Shown here: positions 37,846-46,755 of the stretch, one piece after another
Position numbering within the stretch: the first letter of the stretch is position 1
How the letters are laid out: each line of letters begins with the position of its first letter
Source of the DNA: Methanofollis formosanus
Lineage (GTDB): Archaea; Halobacteriota; Methanomicrobia; Methanomicrobiales; Methanofollaceae
Direction of reading: 5' to 3'
Length of the DNA: 64,000 bases
Assembly: GCF_019633745.1 (NCBI RefSeq)
Contig: NZ_CP037968.1
Location: forward strand, 998,789 to 1,062,788
Translations under genes and position numbers: made by a program
Notes under the pieces: model-generated
The model's database searches: none
Seen by the model: only the letters and a program-made list of their open reading frames with translations
Told to the model about the DNA's origin: nothing

Positions 37846-39035
37846 TATTTCCTCCACCTGTTCAGGAGCCCGCTGCTCTTCAGGATCGCCCCGATGACCC
37901 CCAGGCCGACCACGCCGAAGAGGATCATCACCGGCAGGGGGATGGCCTCGTCCTTCGTTTCGGTGGCGTCAGCCCCGTGCACGCCGGTCGTGAAGGCCTG
38001 GTGCTGGTCGATGCTGACCGGCATCGTCCTGGTGTACGGCGTGCCGTCGGCGTCGCGGTAGGTGATCACGAGCGGGACCGACGAGGCGTTCTCGGCGCTG
38101 AAGTCGAGTTCGAAACTTGCGAGGTCGTCGGGGTCGAGGCTGCCGATAGCGTATTCGGGATAGGGGTTCTCGGGCACGGCCGGGTCGCCCGAGGTGACGA
38201 CGACCGACTTCGCGGCCTCAAGCCCGGCATTGGTGATGTCGCCGCTGACCGAGTACGATCCGAAACTGCCGTGGACCTCGATGTTGTTCACCACCAGTTC
38301 GGCCCTGGTGTTGGACTGGCCGAAGGCGACCGGGAGGGTGACGGTGGTGGTGTGGGTGTTGGGCCCGGTGTGGTAGGTGATGTCGAAGGCGAGGTCGGTC
38401 TCCTGGTGAGCGATGACGTCCAGGGTCACGTTCGCCTGGGCCGATGGGGCAAGGGTACCGACAAACCACCCGGTCTGGGCGGCCTCGATCCCTTCCCCGC
38501 GCGGGGCGACGGTAATCCCGGTCACCGGGGAGGTGCGGGGGTTGCCGACGACGAGGGCGATATGCTCCTTCTTCCCCTCGGTGAAGGTATCCGGGCGGTC
38601 GGTGACGACGACGGTGAGCGGGGTCTCCTCGATCCTGACCGGGACATGGGTGCTCAGGCTGCCGTCCTGGCCGTAGTCAAGGGAGAACCAGGGGTAGTAG
38701 ACACCGTCACGGGTGTTCGGGTCTGCCCTGACCGTGAAGGTGTACGAGACGGTGGTGCCGGGCCCGACGGTCCCGGCCGCCTCATAGGTCCGGTCGTTGA
38801 GAGTTTTGATCTCGGTGCCTTTCAGGACGGCCCTGCTGATCTGGACCGGTTCGGTACCGCTGTTCGCGACATCGACGGTGACCGTCCCGGTGTCGCCGGG
38901 CATGAGGGTGGCCGGTTCGACAGTCATGTTCGTGACCGATACATGCGAGGCCGCTCCGGTCGCGGAGGCCGCGGCGGCGGAACAGACGAGGATCATCAGC
39001 CCGAGAATGAGGGCGAGAGGTGTGCGGTATGTCAT
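37845..39035 (-). CDS. secreted CARDB/COG1361-like surface protein with C-terminal anchor
   Basis: 396 aa: signal peptide (MTYRTPLALILGLMILVCSAA), several Ig-like domains of the kind in S-layer/COG1361 proteins (VDVANSGTEPVQI, NITNAGLEAAKSV), and a C-terminal helix (LPVMILFGVVGLGVIGAIL) with KSSGLLNRWRK. It is the first gene of the ABC operon and probably an extracytoplasmic partner or cargo of the MacB-like pair. Start 39035 has GGAGATC upstream; the longer frame to 39134 would spoil the signal peptide. Confidence 0.82.
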   Translation of the reverse strand: MTYRTPLALILGLMILVCSAAAASATGAASHVSVTNMTVEPATLMPGDTGTVTVDVANSGTEPVQISRAVLKGTEIKTLNDRTYEAAGTVGPGTTVSYTFTVRADPNTRDGVYYPWFSLDYGQDGSLSTHVPVRIEETPLTVVVTDRPDTFTEGKKEHIALVVGNPRTSPVTGITVAPRGEGIEAAQTGWFVGTLAPSAQANVTLDVIAHQETDLAFDITYHTGPNTHTTTVTLPVAFGQSNTRAELVVNNIEVHGSFGSYSVSGDITNAGLEAAKSVVVTSGDPAVPENPYPEYAIGSLDPDDLASFELDFSAENASSVPLVITYRDADGTPYTRTMPVSIDQHQAFTTGVHGADATETKDEAIPLPVMILFGVVGLGVIGAILKSSGLLNRWRK

Positions 39036-39210
39036 GGATATGCTGATCTCCGTGGTGGGCGCCTGCGCCCACGACTGTGTAAAGTATGTTGTACATTTTG
39101 TCTTTAATACCTTACCATATGTCAAGAGGAGCATTCATATAGACAAACACGCCTTACATTTCTCTGCACCAGGCCGTCGCCGTGGCGGCCGCGGGTACAC
39201 GGAGCATATC

Positions 39211-39795
39211 ATGAACACCGACACATCCCTCATCGACATCCTTACCGCCCCGGAACGGTTCTTCGAATCGCTGGGCGAACGTATCGAGAGCATCAAGATA
39301 CCGGGCCTCATCATCCTCTTCACCGCACTGCTGGCGGCGCTCACCGCCTACCTCGCCGCCGGGGCCGTGCCCCTGCCAGGTCTGGAAGGCCCCGACGCAG
39401 AAGTCCTGAGACCATTTGTCGGCATCCTGGCCGCAGCCGCCATCTTCATTGGCATCTTCATCATCTGGGGCATCCAGTCGCTGATCCTCCATGTGATCGC
39501 AAAAGTTCTCGGCGGCACCGGGTCATTCAAGTCGACGCTCGCCGTCGTGGGGTACGGCAACCTCCCGCAGGTCCTGATGGGAGTCCTGGGCCTCGCTCTC
39601 CTCCTCGTCTACCACATGGACATCGAGAAGATGGGCGCCGCCCTCGGTTTTGTCGTCCTGGGACTCATCTTCACCCTCTGGTCGACGGTGATCTGGTTCT
39701 TCGGCTTCAAGCACGCCCACGAACTCACCACCGCAAAGGCCGCTGTGATCGCCGTGCTGATCCTCATCGTCTCCATGCTGTCCATCGCGATCTGA
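39211..39795 (+). CDS. Yip1-domain membrane protein
   Basis: 194 aa with about five membrane helices and a short acidic N-terminus (MNTDTSLIDILTAPERFFESL), the form of archaeal and bacterial Yip1-family proteins. Conserved: GTGSFKSTLAVVGYGNLPQVL. The role in prokaryotes is not established. The start has GGAG six bases upstream. It is divergent from the ABC operon. Confidence 0.8.
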   Translation: MNTDTSLIDILTAPERFFESLGERIESIKIPGLIILFTALLAALTAYLAAGAVPLPGLEGPDAEVLRPFVGILAAAAIFIGIFIIWGIQSLILHVIAKVLGGTGSFKSTLAVVGYGNLPQVLMGVLGLALLLVYHMDIEKMGAALGFVVLGLIFTLWSTVIWFFGFKHAHELTTAKAAVIAVLILIVSMLSIAI

Positions 39796-40330
39796 GAAGA
39801 TCAGACACCTCTGGACCACCCAACCAGCACACACACCTGAATGGGCGGGACCCCTATACCATCGTCTCCCCCCGCCCTCTCTTTTTTGGAACGTCCTTCC
39901 CGGGCTTTGTAGGACGGGACACGAGGCGAAAGTATGCCTAAAGCCCGATTACTATGAAAATGATCCAGATGTTCAATGCTGGAGTTATGGGTGAGAATTT
40001 GAACACACAGATTTCTCTCATACCCGGTATGCGGAGAACAAAACTGCCTTCCCAGCCCTATCTTCATCCCGGGGGTCCGGGGGCAGAGCCCCCGGCACCG
40101 ATGTGTGGGAAGGCGTGATGATCAGAACGTGCCGCCCCCAATCGCAGGATCTTTCCTGTCATCTCGCGCCGGGGGGAAACCCCCCGGACCCCCCACGATG
40201 AGGATAGGTGGGGCGGCAATGGAAAAAGGTCTCCACCGGTTCTTCAGTCTTGAAAAGAGAGATCAAGCGATGAGACATTTTCATCGCGTATGCTTGAGGC
40301 GTGCTTTCGCTTCATGAGTGATTTTACAGA
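39796..40330 (-). repeat. dispersed repeat block, mostly minus-strand orientation
   Basis: From about 40040 it has CCGGGGGCAGAGCCCCCGG (hairpin), GATGATCAGAACGTGCCGCC, the long G/C hairpin (CCGGGGGGAAACCCCCCGG region, 40168-40195), GTCTTGAAAAGAGAGATCAAG, and TTTTCATCGCGTATGCTTGAG, the reverse complement of the R1 motif. The 240 bases before it show no gene. Confidence 0.7.
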
Positions 40331-40463
40331 ACCCTCAACTGCCGCCCCTCCCTATCCTCGACACCGGGGGTACGAGTTGGTGTTCTTCATCTGCTGATCT
40401 GTCATGAGGTGAGGATTCAGGATCTCCGGCATGCCCTTCCGGCACCCTGCAGATGCCGCGCGG

Positions 40464-40664
40464 TCACTGACTATCTTCGGGCGAGAAGATTTCCTCGATG
40501 GCAACGTCAAAATAGCGGGCGATCTTGAAGGCAAGGTCAAGGGAAGGATCGTATTTTTTCTTCTCGATGGCGATGATCGTCTGCCGGGTCACCCCCAGGG
40601 CAACCGCCAGCTGTTCCTGGGTGAGGTCGTGCAGTGCCCGGTAGACCTTGAGTTTGTTATTCAT
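40464..40664 (-). CDS. HTH transcriptional regulator, YozG/Xre type
   Basis: 66 aa that are almost all helix-turn-helix: LKVYRALHDLTQEQLAVALGVTRQTIIAIEKKKYDPSLDLAFKIARYF, the classic short Cro/C1-like regulator. Start chosen at 40664 (MNNKLKVYRA), where the family begins; an ATG 12 bases upstream is possible. Its start overlaps the end of the membrane protein gene at 40657, so the pair is an operon and the regulator probably acts on it. Confidence 0.88.
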   Translation of the reverse strand: MNNKLKVYRALHDLTQEQLAVALGVTRQTIIAIEKKKYDPSLDLAFKIARYFDVAIEEIFSPEDSQ

Positions 40665-41061
40665 CGTCCCCTTCATCCCAGAACGGCTTTATCGCGATGA
40701 TCCAGAGGACCAGGTACAGCAAGATGATCCCACCCGCGAGTTCGAGGAGGAACAGCCCGTCATTCATCGGCCTCTCAAGCTGGAGAAGTGCCCCGGAGAC
40801 GAAAAAGCCCAGCCCGAAGAAGATCATCAGGAAGAGCGCGATCTTCAACGTCTTCTCGGCCACCTGCTCCTCGACCCTGCTCAGCCGTTCGTCCCAGATC
40901 ACCCCTTTCACCCGCTGCCTGCAGACGAAGACCAGGAGCAGAGCGATATAGAAAGAGAGCTCTGCAAAGGCGTCGTAGCCCATGCTCAGGGCGAGCGCAA
41001 AGACGACAACCTCCACAAGGGCGATGAGAGTGATACAGAGGAAAAACTGGCTTCGATTCAT
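40657..41061 (-). CDS. small membrane protein, DUF2178-like
   Basis: 134 aa with four predicted membrane helices and a cytoplasmic loop with VIWDERLSRVEEQVAEKTLKIA, which fits the DUF2178 proteins commonly encoded next to a short HTH regulator. The role is unknown. Stop overlaps the regulator start. Confidence 0.7.
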   Translation of the reverse strand: MNRSQFFLCITLIALVEVVVFALALSMGYDAFAELSFYIALLLVFVCRQRVKGVIWDERLSRVEEQVAEKTLKIALFLMIFFGLGFFVSGALLQLERPMNDGLFLLELAGGIILLYLVLWIIAIKPFWDEGDDE

Positions 41062-41127
41062 GTACAGCGTTATAAAACGTGTTCGCGGCCACTGTTAATA
41101 TACCTTGACATCAGGGGATGGAGGGCC

Positions 41128-41778
41128 TCACTCCATCGCCAGGTCATAGATCCTCGAATAATACCTGGCCTGGAAGATCCCCAGCGGGATCGTGACCAGC
41201 AGGGTAAGCACAAGCGCAACCTCATCCACGGGTATGAGCATGCAGAGAGCAAGAACCGCATTCACGAAAGCGGAGATCAGGACCACCGCGGCGACATACT
41301 GCCAGAAACCGATGCGGTCGATGCACCTCCAGATCTCCCCGAACGAGAACGCCGCAAAAAATCTCCGCTCGCGGGCAAACCGGATCGTTGCAAAGTTTAC
41401 AAACAGGGACACCAGGATATAGAACACCAGGACACCGAGGACTCCACCGATGATCTCGGGCAGAAGAGGCTCGATCGCACCGACGCCTTCCATCTCGTAG
41501 AGGACCAGCACGTAGGTGATGAGCATCACGCTTGCCACCAGCACCGGGACGATATAGAAGATCCAGATCAGACAGATCTTGATCCCGTCGACAAACATCC
41601 GCCAGGACCACCGCACCGACGGTGCCGGATTTTCCCCACGCAGGATCTGAACGACATACCCGAAGAAGAGAGGGAAGATGACAAAACTGACCAGCAGCTT
41701 GAGCGTGTCCTTCCACCGCCCCCAGAAGGTGCCCTTCGTATACCGGGCCGCATCCATAAAGAGTGCACCAAGATCCAT
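41128..41778 (-). CDS. DUF4013 multi-pass membrane protein
   Basis: 216 aa with about five or six hydrophobic segments and the recurring pattern GYVVQILRGENPAPSV, which is typical of archaeal DUF4013 proteins, with a closing FQARYYSRIYDLAME. Function unknown. Same strand as the HTH/DUF2178 pair, 66 bases upstream of it. Confidence 0.82.
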   Translation of the reverse strand: MDLGALFMDAARYTKGTFWGRWKDTLKLLVSFVIFPLFFGYVVQILRGENPAPSVRWSWRMFVDGIKICLIWIFYIVPVLVASVMLITYVLVLYEMEGVGAIEPLLPEIIGGVLGVLVFYILVSLFVNFATIRFARERRFFAAFSFGEIWRCIDRIGFWQYVAAVVLISAFVNAVLALCMLIPVDEVALVLTLLVTIPLGIFQARYYSRIYDLAME

Positions 41779-41948
41779 TCAATACTCACGTCTCCCTCAT
41801 AGGTGTGCCCGGGGGGTAGAGAAGACTTGCGGCGTCGGCGGCCCAAAGAGGCAGAGTCATGAACCAGAAGTAAACAGATAGATACAGTACTCTCGCTCAC
41901 CCCCCTTCCACGGCGTGGTCAGGATGGGAGCCCCTCAAAGGAATAGCG

Positions 41949-42929
41949 ATGAAGTCCATAGCACATGAAGGAAACACATTCTACAACGGAGACTGCGTCA
42001 CCGGCGCCAGAGAGGAGATCGAGGACAGATCGGTCGACCTGATCATCACCGACCCGCCGTACGGCATCGGCGGCGACACTCTCCACCGGCACTACAACCG
42101 GGACGAAAGATATGTGGTCGACGGGTATGTCGAAGTTCCCGAATCGGAATACGCGGAGTTCAGCCTCAGGTGGATCCGCGAGGCAGAGCGCGTCCTCAAA
42201 CCGGGCGGTTCGATCTATATCGTCTCAGGCTACACCAACCTCTACCATATCCTCCATGCCCTGCGCCAGACCTCGCTGCGCGAGGTGAACCATATCATCT
42301 GGAAGTACAACTTCGGGGTGTATACCAGCAGGAAATATGTCTCGTCCCACTACCACATCCTCTTTTATGAAAAACCGGGTGGAAGACGGACCTTCAACCT
42401 CGAGGCCAGGTACGGTACCGGCGAGCAGGCGCCGGACGGGGGTTCCCTCAACTACCAGGACCGGGAGGACGTCTGGGTCATCAACCGCGAGTACAAACCC
42501 GGTCAGGTGAAGAACAAGAATGAACTGCCCACCGCCCTGCTGACCAGGATGATCCAGTACAGCAGCAACGAGGGCGACCTGGTCTGTGACTTTTTTATGG
42601 GCGGGTTCTCGACCGCACGGGTTGCGATCGGACTCGGCCGGGCGTTCGTCGGGTTCGAGGTCTCGGAGCCGATCTTCGATGCCGGCGTCCGCGATCTGGA
42701 GAAGGTCGAACCCGGTTTCCTCCTCAGTTCACTCCGCTCTCCGGCGACAGGCTCCCCAAAAAATCAGCGGAAACGCTGGACGAGTGAAGAACGCCGCCGT
42801 CTTGACCGCCGGTACCAGGAGTTGCGGGGCCGGGGGAAGACACGAAAACGTTCCATCGAAATTCTCCAGGAAGAACTCGGGAGAGGGCGGTGGTCGATCG
42901 TACGGGCGCTGAAAGAACTCAGCGGGTGA
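41949..42929 (+). CDS. DNA (amino) methyltransferase, beta class, orphan
   Basis: 326 aa. The catalytic motif IV DPPYGIGG (residues 36-43) precedes the AdoMet-binding motif I (DFFMGGFSTARVAIGLG, about 216-232), the order of beta-class N4-cytosine/N6-adenine enzymes. The last 60 residues are basic and look like a SANT/Myb or HTH-type DNA-binding tail (RWTSEERRRLDRRYQELRG). No restriction enzyme is next to it, so it may be a solitary methylase for regulation or protection. Ribosome site AAAGGAAT is upstream. Target sequence cannot be read. Confidence 0.88.
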   Translation: MKSIAHEGNTFYNGDCVTGAREEIEDRSVDLIITDPPYGIGGDTLHRHYNRDERYVVDGYVEVPESEYAEFSLRWIREAERVLKPGGSIYIVSGYTNLYHILHALRQTSLREVNHIIWKYNFGVYTSRKYVSSHYHILFYEKPGGRRTFNLEARYGTGEQAPDGGSLNYQDREDVWVINREYKPGQVKNKNELPTALLTRMIQYSSNEGDLVCDFFMGGFSTARVAIGLGRAFVGFEVSEPIFDAGVRDLEKVEPGFLLSSLRSPATGSPKNQRKRWTSEERRRLDRRYQELRGRGKTRKRSIEILQEELGRGRWSIVRALKELSG

Positions 42930-42972
42930 TCACCGGGCTTTCATGCCCGTTCATCCCTCAGATTTCAGCGTC

Positions 42973-43013
42973 GTAGAATTGGGCATGAACTCTGGGTTCA
43001 TGCCCGATTCTAC
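42973..43013. repeat. perfect-like inverted repeat made of two repeat-family ends
   Basis: GTAGAATTGGGCATGAAC and its reverse complement GTTCATGCCCGATTCTAC flank a 5-base loop (TCTGG): 18 pairs with one G-T. This is the terminal motif of the dispersed family present twice, head to head, with nothing between. It also lies where a terminator for the methyltransferase gene would be. Confidence 0.8.
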
Positions 43014-43157
43014 AAAGCCGAAAATGCGGAGCATTTTCTTGACAGGAAGATCTTCGATCTTCCGTGTATCATTCGATTTTCGAGGGTCAGGAGGGTGGAA
43101 CCCGCCGGCGCGAAACGGGGGTGAAAAGAGGATTTCTCCAGAGCCCAAAAAAGCCGA

Positions 43158-43526
43158 TCACCCCGCAAAAAATCGGTCCAGAACCCGTTTCAACTCCATC
43201 GGCGCGATCGGTTTCTCAAGCACCGCGACGACAGCCTCCCGATAGTGTTCATACTCGGCCGTGTCGAGGGGGCGTGCGGTGAAGAGCATCACCGGAACCT
43301 TCGGGAGGGCCGGGTCCGCGGCCAGGGCGTCGAGCACCTGCCACCCGTCGACCGGGGCCATCGTCACATCAAGGAGGAGGAGGTCGGGACGAGTCGACCT
43401 GAGGAGGGCGAGACCATCGGACGCCGACGCGGCGAGAAGAGGCCGGTACCCGATCCGGTCCAGCACCACCCTCATCATCTCCAGGATCGGGCAGTCGTCG
43501 TCGATCACCAGGACTTCAGGTCTCAC
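43158..43526 (-). CDS. single-domain response regulator
   Basis: 122 aa with only a receiver domain: VIDDDCPILEMM (acidic pair), LLLLDVTMAPVDGW (phospho-acceptor Asp), LFTARPL (Thr/Ser) and VLEKPI (Lys). There is no output domain, so it acts by protein contact. GTG start at 43526 follows GGAGG and lies inside the kinase gene's end (11-base overlap). A U-tract follows the stop. Confidence 0.9.
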   Translation of the reverse strand: MRPEVLVIDDDCPILEMMRVVLDRIGYRPLLAASASDGLALLRSTRPDLLLLDVTMAPVDGWQVLDALAADPALPKVPVMLFTARPLDTAEYEHYREAVVAVLEKPIAPMELKRVLDRFFAG

Positions 43527-44928
43527 CGCCGTTCCTCCGTTCCAGCACGATGGTGAAGGTGCTCCCCTCGCCGGGTGTGCTCTCCATCTCGATCCGCCCC
43601 CCGTTCTGGCGGGCATACCGTTCGGCTATCGGGAGGCCGAGTCCCATCCGCCCGTATCGACGGCTCAACATCTCGCCGTCCCCGATAGAGAAGGGTTCGA
43701 AGATCATCCGCTGTTTGGCCGGGTCGATCCCCGGGCCGTTGTCCCTCACCCTCACCCACTGCCGCCGCCCCTCCTGCCCGCAGGAGATCTCGACAATCTT
43801 CTGCTCTCCGCCGTACTCGACGGCATTGGAGACGAGGCCCTCCAGCACTTGGAAGAACTGGTCCCTGTCGACCAGGGCCGTCATACCCTCGGGGACCGCC
43901 ACCCTGTATTCGGCCCTGGCGACGAAGTCGGGGCTATCGAGCACCTCCCGGATCAGCGCTGCAAGGTCCACCTCGACCGGCCTGTTCTTCATATCTCCGC
44001 TTTCAAGGAGACTCAGTTCAAGCATCCGGTTCACGATACGCCGTTCCCGGTCGACATTCTCAAGGCAGACCCCCAGCATCCCGGCCGCCTCATCTCTGAT
44101 CCCATAGTAGTCGCGGTCATCGAGGAGGAGGCTGAGATAGCCGAGGACCGGTTGGAGCGGGGTCCTGAGTTCATGGGCCGCAGTGGTGGTAAAGTCCTGC
44201 CACCTCGCCGCCTCGGCCCCGGCCCGTTCATCCATCTCCCTGTACAACTGGAGCGAAGAGAGGTCGAGGACAGTGCACCGGCACCCCTCCTCTCCCGGAA
44301 CGCAGGAGAGAAGCACCGGCACCTCCTCCCCCGACCGACCGCGGAGGGCGGTCTCAAATCTGGCGACCGCCATCCCGGTGCCGACCAACCCGGAGAACAC
44401 CTCCGCCTCGTCCGGGTCGGCACAGAGCGACGACAGCAGAAGATTTCCGGAAGAAGAGCCCGAAAGTCCCAGACGGCTTGCAAGGTCCTGACTTATTCTG
44501 CTGATTTCAAGCGACCCGGGATCCAGAGAGAAGAAGAGAGGCGATTCGTCGAGCATGGTCGCAGGGACCGAGCGTTGGGAGGAGAAAAGGGTGACCGCGG
44601 TCATCCCCCAGAGATAGAGCATCGTGAAGAGGAAGAGAAGGACCGGGTCGAGAGAATAGCCACCGAAGGCGAGGAAAAGCGTGACGGCGGCATATCCCAG
44701 GGAGAGGGCCGCCGCTGTCCAGATCGACCGGTTCGAGTACCAGACCGTCACCATGACGAGGGGGATGTAATAGAGGTACGACTGCGCGACCCCCACCGTA
44801 GAGAAGAGCGAATAGAGGCCCGTAAGAAAAAGAAGAGCCAATAAAAACCCATTCACTCCTAGAGTCTGAATAGAAGACATCCACGGAGTGAAAGAGACAT
44901 CTGATGTGTTCGAACCTCTCGAAAACAT
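43516..44928 (-). CDS. membrane sensor histidine kinase
   Basis: 470 aa: about four N-terminal membrane helices (residues 27-118), a PAS-like region (about 125-230), the H-box AAHELRTPLQP, and the ATPase part with N box (LVSNAVEYGG), G1 (DNGPGID) and G2 (GRMGLGLPIAE). The signal sensed is unknown. Coupled to the response regulator by overlapping genes. An internal start at Met17 is possible. Confidence 0.9.
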   Translation of the reverse strand: MFSRGSNTSDVSFTPWMSSIQTLGVNGFLLALLFLTGLYSLFSTVGVAQSYLYYIPLVMVTVWYSNRSIWTAAALSLGYAAVTLFLAFGGYSLDPVLLFLFTMLYLWGMTAVTLFSSQRSVPATMLDESPLFFSLDPGSLEISRISQDLASRLGLSGSSSGNLLLSSLCADPDEAEVFSGLVGTGMAVARFETALRGRSGEEVPVLLSCVPGEEGCRCTVLDLSSLQLYREMDERAGAEAARWQDFTTTAAHELRTPLQPVLGYLSLLLDDRDYYGIRDEAAGMLGVCLENVDRERRIVNRMLELSLLESGDMKNRPVEVDLAALIREVLDSPDFVARAEYRVAVPEGMTALVDRDQFFQVLEGLVSNAVEYGGEQKIVEISCGQEGRRQWVRVRDNGPGIDPAKQRMIFEPFSIGDGEMLSRRYGRMGLGLPIAERYARQNGGRIEMESTPGEGSTFTIVLERRNGGET

Positions 44929-45022
44929 TGTACAAATGAGAGGTAAACGGGATCGTTATTTATGTTCTTTCATTTTTTCAAGCAGGCGCATGAATAAGTA
45001 ATCGTCCATCGAACCTCAGGGC

Positions 45023-45718
45023 ATGCGTCCATATATCTTTGTCAACCTCGCGATGAGCGCAGACGGCAAGATCTCGACACGAGAACGGCGGCAGGTGAAG
45101 ATCTCAGGCGCAGATGATTTCAAACGAGTCGACGAGATCAAGGCCGGCGCTGACGCGATCATGGTCGGGATCGGGACGGTCCTGGGCGACGATCCGTCTC
45201 TCACCGTCAAATCGCCCGACCTGAAGGCCGCGCGCAGGGCGCGGGGAGAGGACGAGCACCCCCTGAGAGTCGTCGTCGACTCGATGGCCCGGACACCCCT
45301 GGACGCCGACATCCTCTGCAAAGGCGAAGGGCGGCGGATCGTCGCGGTCTCGGCTGCGGCGCAGGCCGGACGGGTCGAGGCCCTTCGGGAGAAGGCCGAG
45401 GTCGTCGTCGTCGGAGAGCAGAACACCGACCTCACCCTCCTGATGCACGAACTGGCCGCCCGCGGCGTTGGCCGCCTCATGGTCGAGGGCGGAGGAACGC
45501 TGATCTGGGGACTGTTCAGGGCGGGCCTGGTGGACGAGTTGATCACCTATGTCGGCTCGATCGTCATCGGGGGAGCGGGCGCCCCGACACCCGCCGACGG
45601 CGAAGGGTTCGCGCGAGAGGACGAGTTCCCGCGTCTCGAACTCGCCGGCGTCGAGCGGGTCGACGACGGCGTGTTGCTGCGCTGGGTCGTCAAAAAAGAG
45701 GTTCATTCGGCCCTGTAG
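45023..45718 (+). CDS. 2,5-diamino-6-(ribosylamino)-pyrimidinone 5'-phosphate reductase
   Basis: 231 aa, a RibD-C/Rib7-type reductase in the archaeal riboflavin pathway, also feeding the F420/FO precursor supply. Motifs: NLAMSADGKIST, GADAIMVGIGTVLGDDPSL, LRVVVDSMARTPLDADI, and VGRLMVEGGGTLIWGLFRAGLVDEL. These match archaeal ArfC/RIB7, and the VEGGG substrate/cofactor loop is intact. The protein is NADPH-dependent and cytosolic. The start at 45023 gives the normal N-terminus. Confidence 0.92.
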   Translation: MRPYIFVNLAMSADGKISTRERRQVKISGADDFKRVDEIKAGADAIMVGIGTVLGDDPSLTVKSPDLKAARRARGEDEHPLRVVVDSMARTPLDADILCKGEGRRIVAVSAAAQAGRVEALREKAEVVVVGEQNTDLTLLMHELAARGVGRLMVEGGGTLIWGLFRAGLVDELITYVGSIVIGGAGAPTPADGEGFAREDEFPRLELAGVERVDDGVLLRWVVKKEVHSAL

Positions 45719-45734
45719 AAATCATCCTCTTTTC

Positions 45735-46141
45735 ATCACTTCAAACCCCTGTGAACCGAATCCATCGCTTCCCTCATGCTCACGCGGGGGCAGAGCGGCC
45801 CCCGGCCGATGGTGGGAGAAGGTACGTCGATCAGAAAGGCCGCCCCAGATCGTCGAATCTTCACCGTCGTCTCGCGCCGGGGGGAGACCCCCCGAACCCC
45901 CAGGATGAAGATTGTGGCGGAAGGCGGAGCAATGACCATGAAAGGGGGGGTTGCCGTCCGCCGCCTATCTTCGCGTGGGGGGTTCTGGGGGTCTCCCCAC
46001 GACGAAGATAGGGGGGGCGGCGATGGAACGAAGTCTCCACCAGTTCTCCTGTCTTGAAAAGAGAGAGAGAGAGAGCAAGTGACAAGAAATTCTCATCCCG
46101 TATGCTTGAGCCCGGGGCTCATGCCAAATACTACAGAGCCC
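45735..46141 (-). repeat. dispersed repeat block, minus orientation
   Basis: Contains the G/C hairpins at about 45788-45805 and 45876-45902, the AAGGCGGAGCAATGACC segment seen also near 53985 and 62465 in related blocks, GTCTTGAAAAGAGAGAG, TTCTCATCCCGTATGCTTGAGCCCGGGG and CTACAGAGCCC at the end. The order is the reverse complement of the R1 family. Confidence 0.7.
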
Positions 46142-46156
46142 AAAAAAGAGAAAAAA
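46142..46156 (-). terminator. oligo-U terminator of the lipoprotein gene
   Basis: A-rich run on the plus strand immediately past the stop on the coding strand. Confidence 0.5.
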
Positions 46157-46657
46157 TCAGGGCCGCTCAAGCGGGAGGGCCGAGTCGTAGATCTTGAAGA
46201 CGGTCTTCCCGTCCGCACCGAGCGGGCGGTCCATGGTGGCCCAGACCTCAATCCGGTCCTGCTGTGCCGTCCCTGCAAACTCGACGCTCTCACCGGTCGA
46301 AAGTGACTTGCCCGACGGTTTGGCCATCGTCTGCGTCTCGGTCGTGCCGTCCGAGCGGGTGACCGTCACCTTGATCTCCTTCACATTCTCCTGTCCCATG
46401 CCGCCGTCAAAGGTGACGGTGATCATGTGATCGATGGGATCCTTCTGTGCGGATGCCTTGACCCGATAATTGGTCGGCATCTCGTCGGTCGGTTCCGGCT
46501 GAACGGACGGCGCAGCTGTCGTCTCAGTGGGGACTGCAGTGGTGGTCTGGACCGGGGTCGGGGTGGGGGTCGCCTCAGGCGATGTGCCCGTGCATCCCGC
46601 AAAAACCGCCGCCATGGCGACGATTCCTAGAGCAAGGAAGAACGATACTTTTTTCAT
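46157..46657 (-). CDS. secreted lipoprotein
   Basis: 166 aa with a lipoprotein signal (MKKVSFFLALGIVAMAAVFAGC), where the Cys is the expected lipid attachment site, followed by a Thr/Pro-rich linker (TPTPTPVQTT...) and a small beta domain with DHMITVTFDGGMGQENVKEIKVTVTRSDG. Membrane-attached, extracytoplasmic. The binding partner is unknown. It stands next to the divergent oxidoreductase operon. Confidence 0.8.
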   Translation of the reverse strand: MKKVSFFLALGIVAMAAVFAGCTGTSPEATPTPTPVQTTTAVPTETTAAPSVQPEPTDEMPTNYRVKASAQKDPIDHMITVTFDGGMGQENVKEIKVTVTRSDGTTETQTMAKPSGKSLSTGESVEFAGTAQQDRIEVWATMDRPLGADGKTVFKIYDSALPLERP

Positions 46658-46755
46658 ACCTCCGTGTCTGCGAAGTACCTCTATTTCTCTTTTGCGATGG
46701 GGCGCGGGGCAAAGGTATATTACGGGCCCGGTGCACCTCCCGCCGAGGGGGAATT

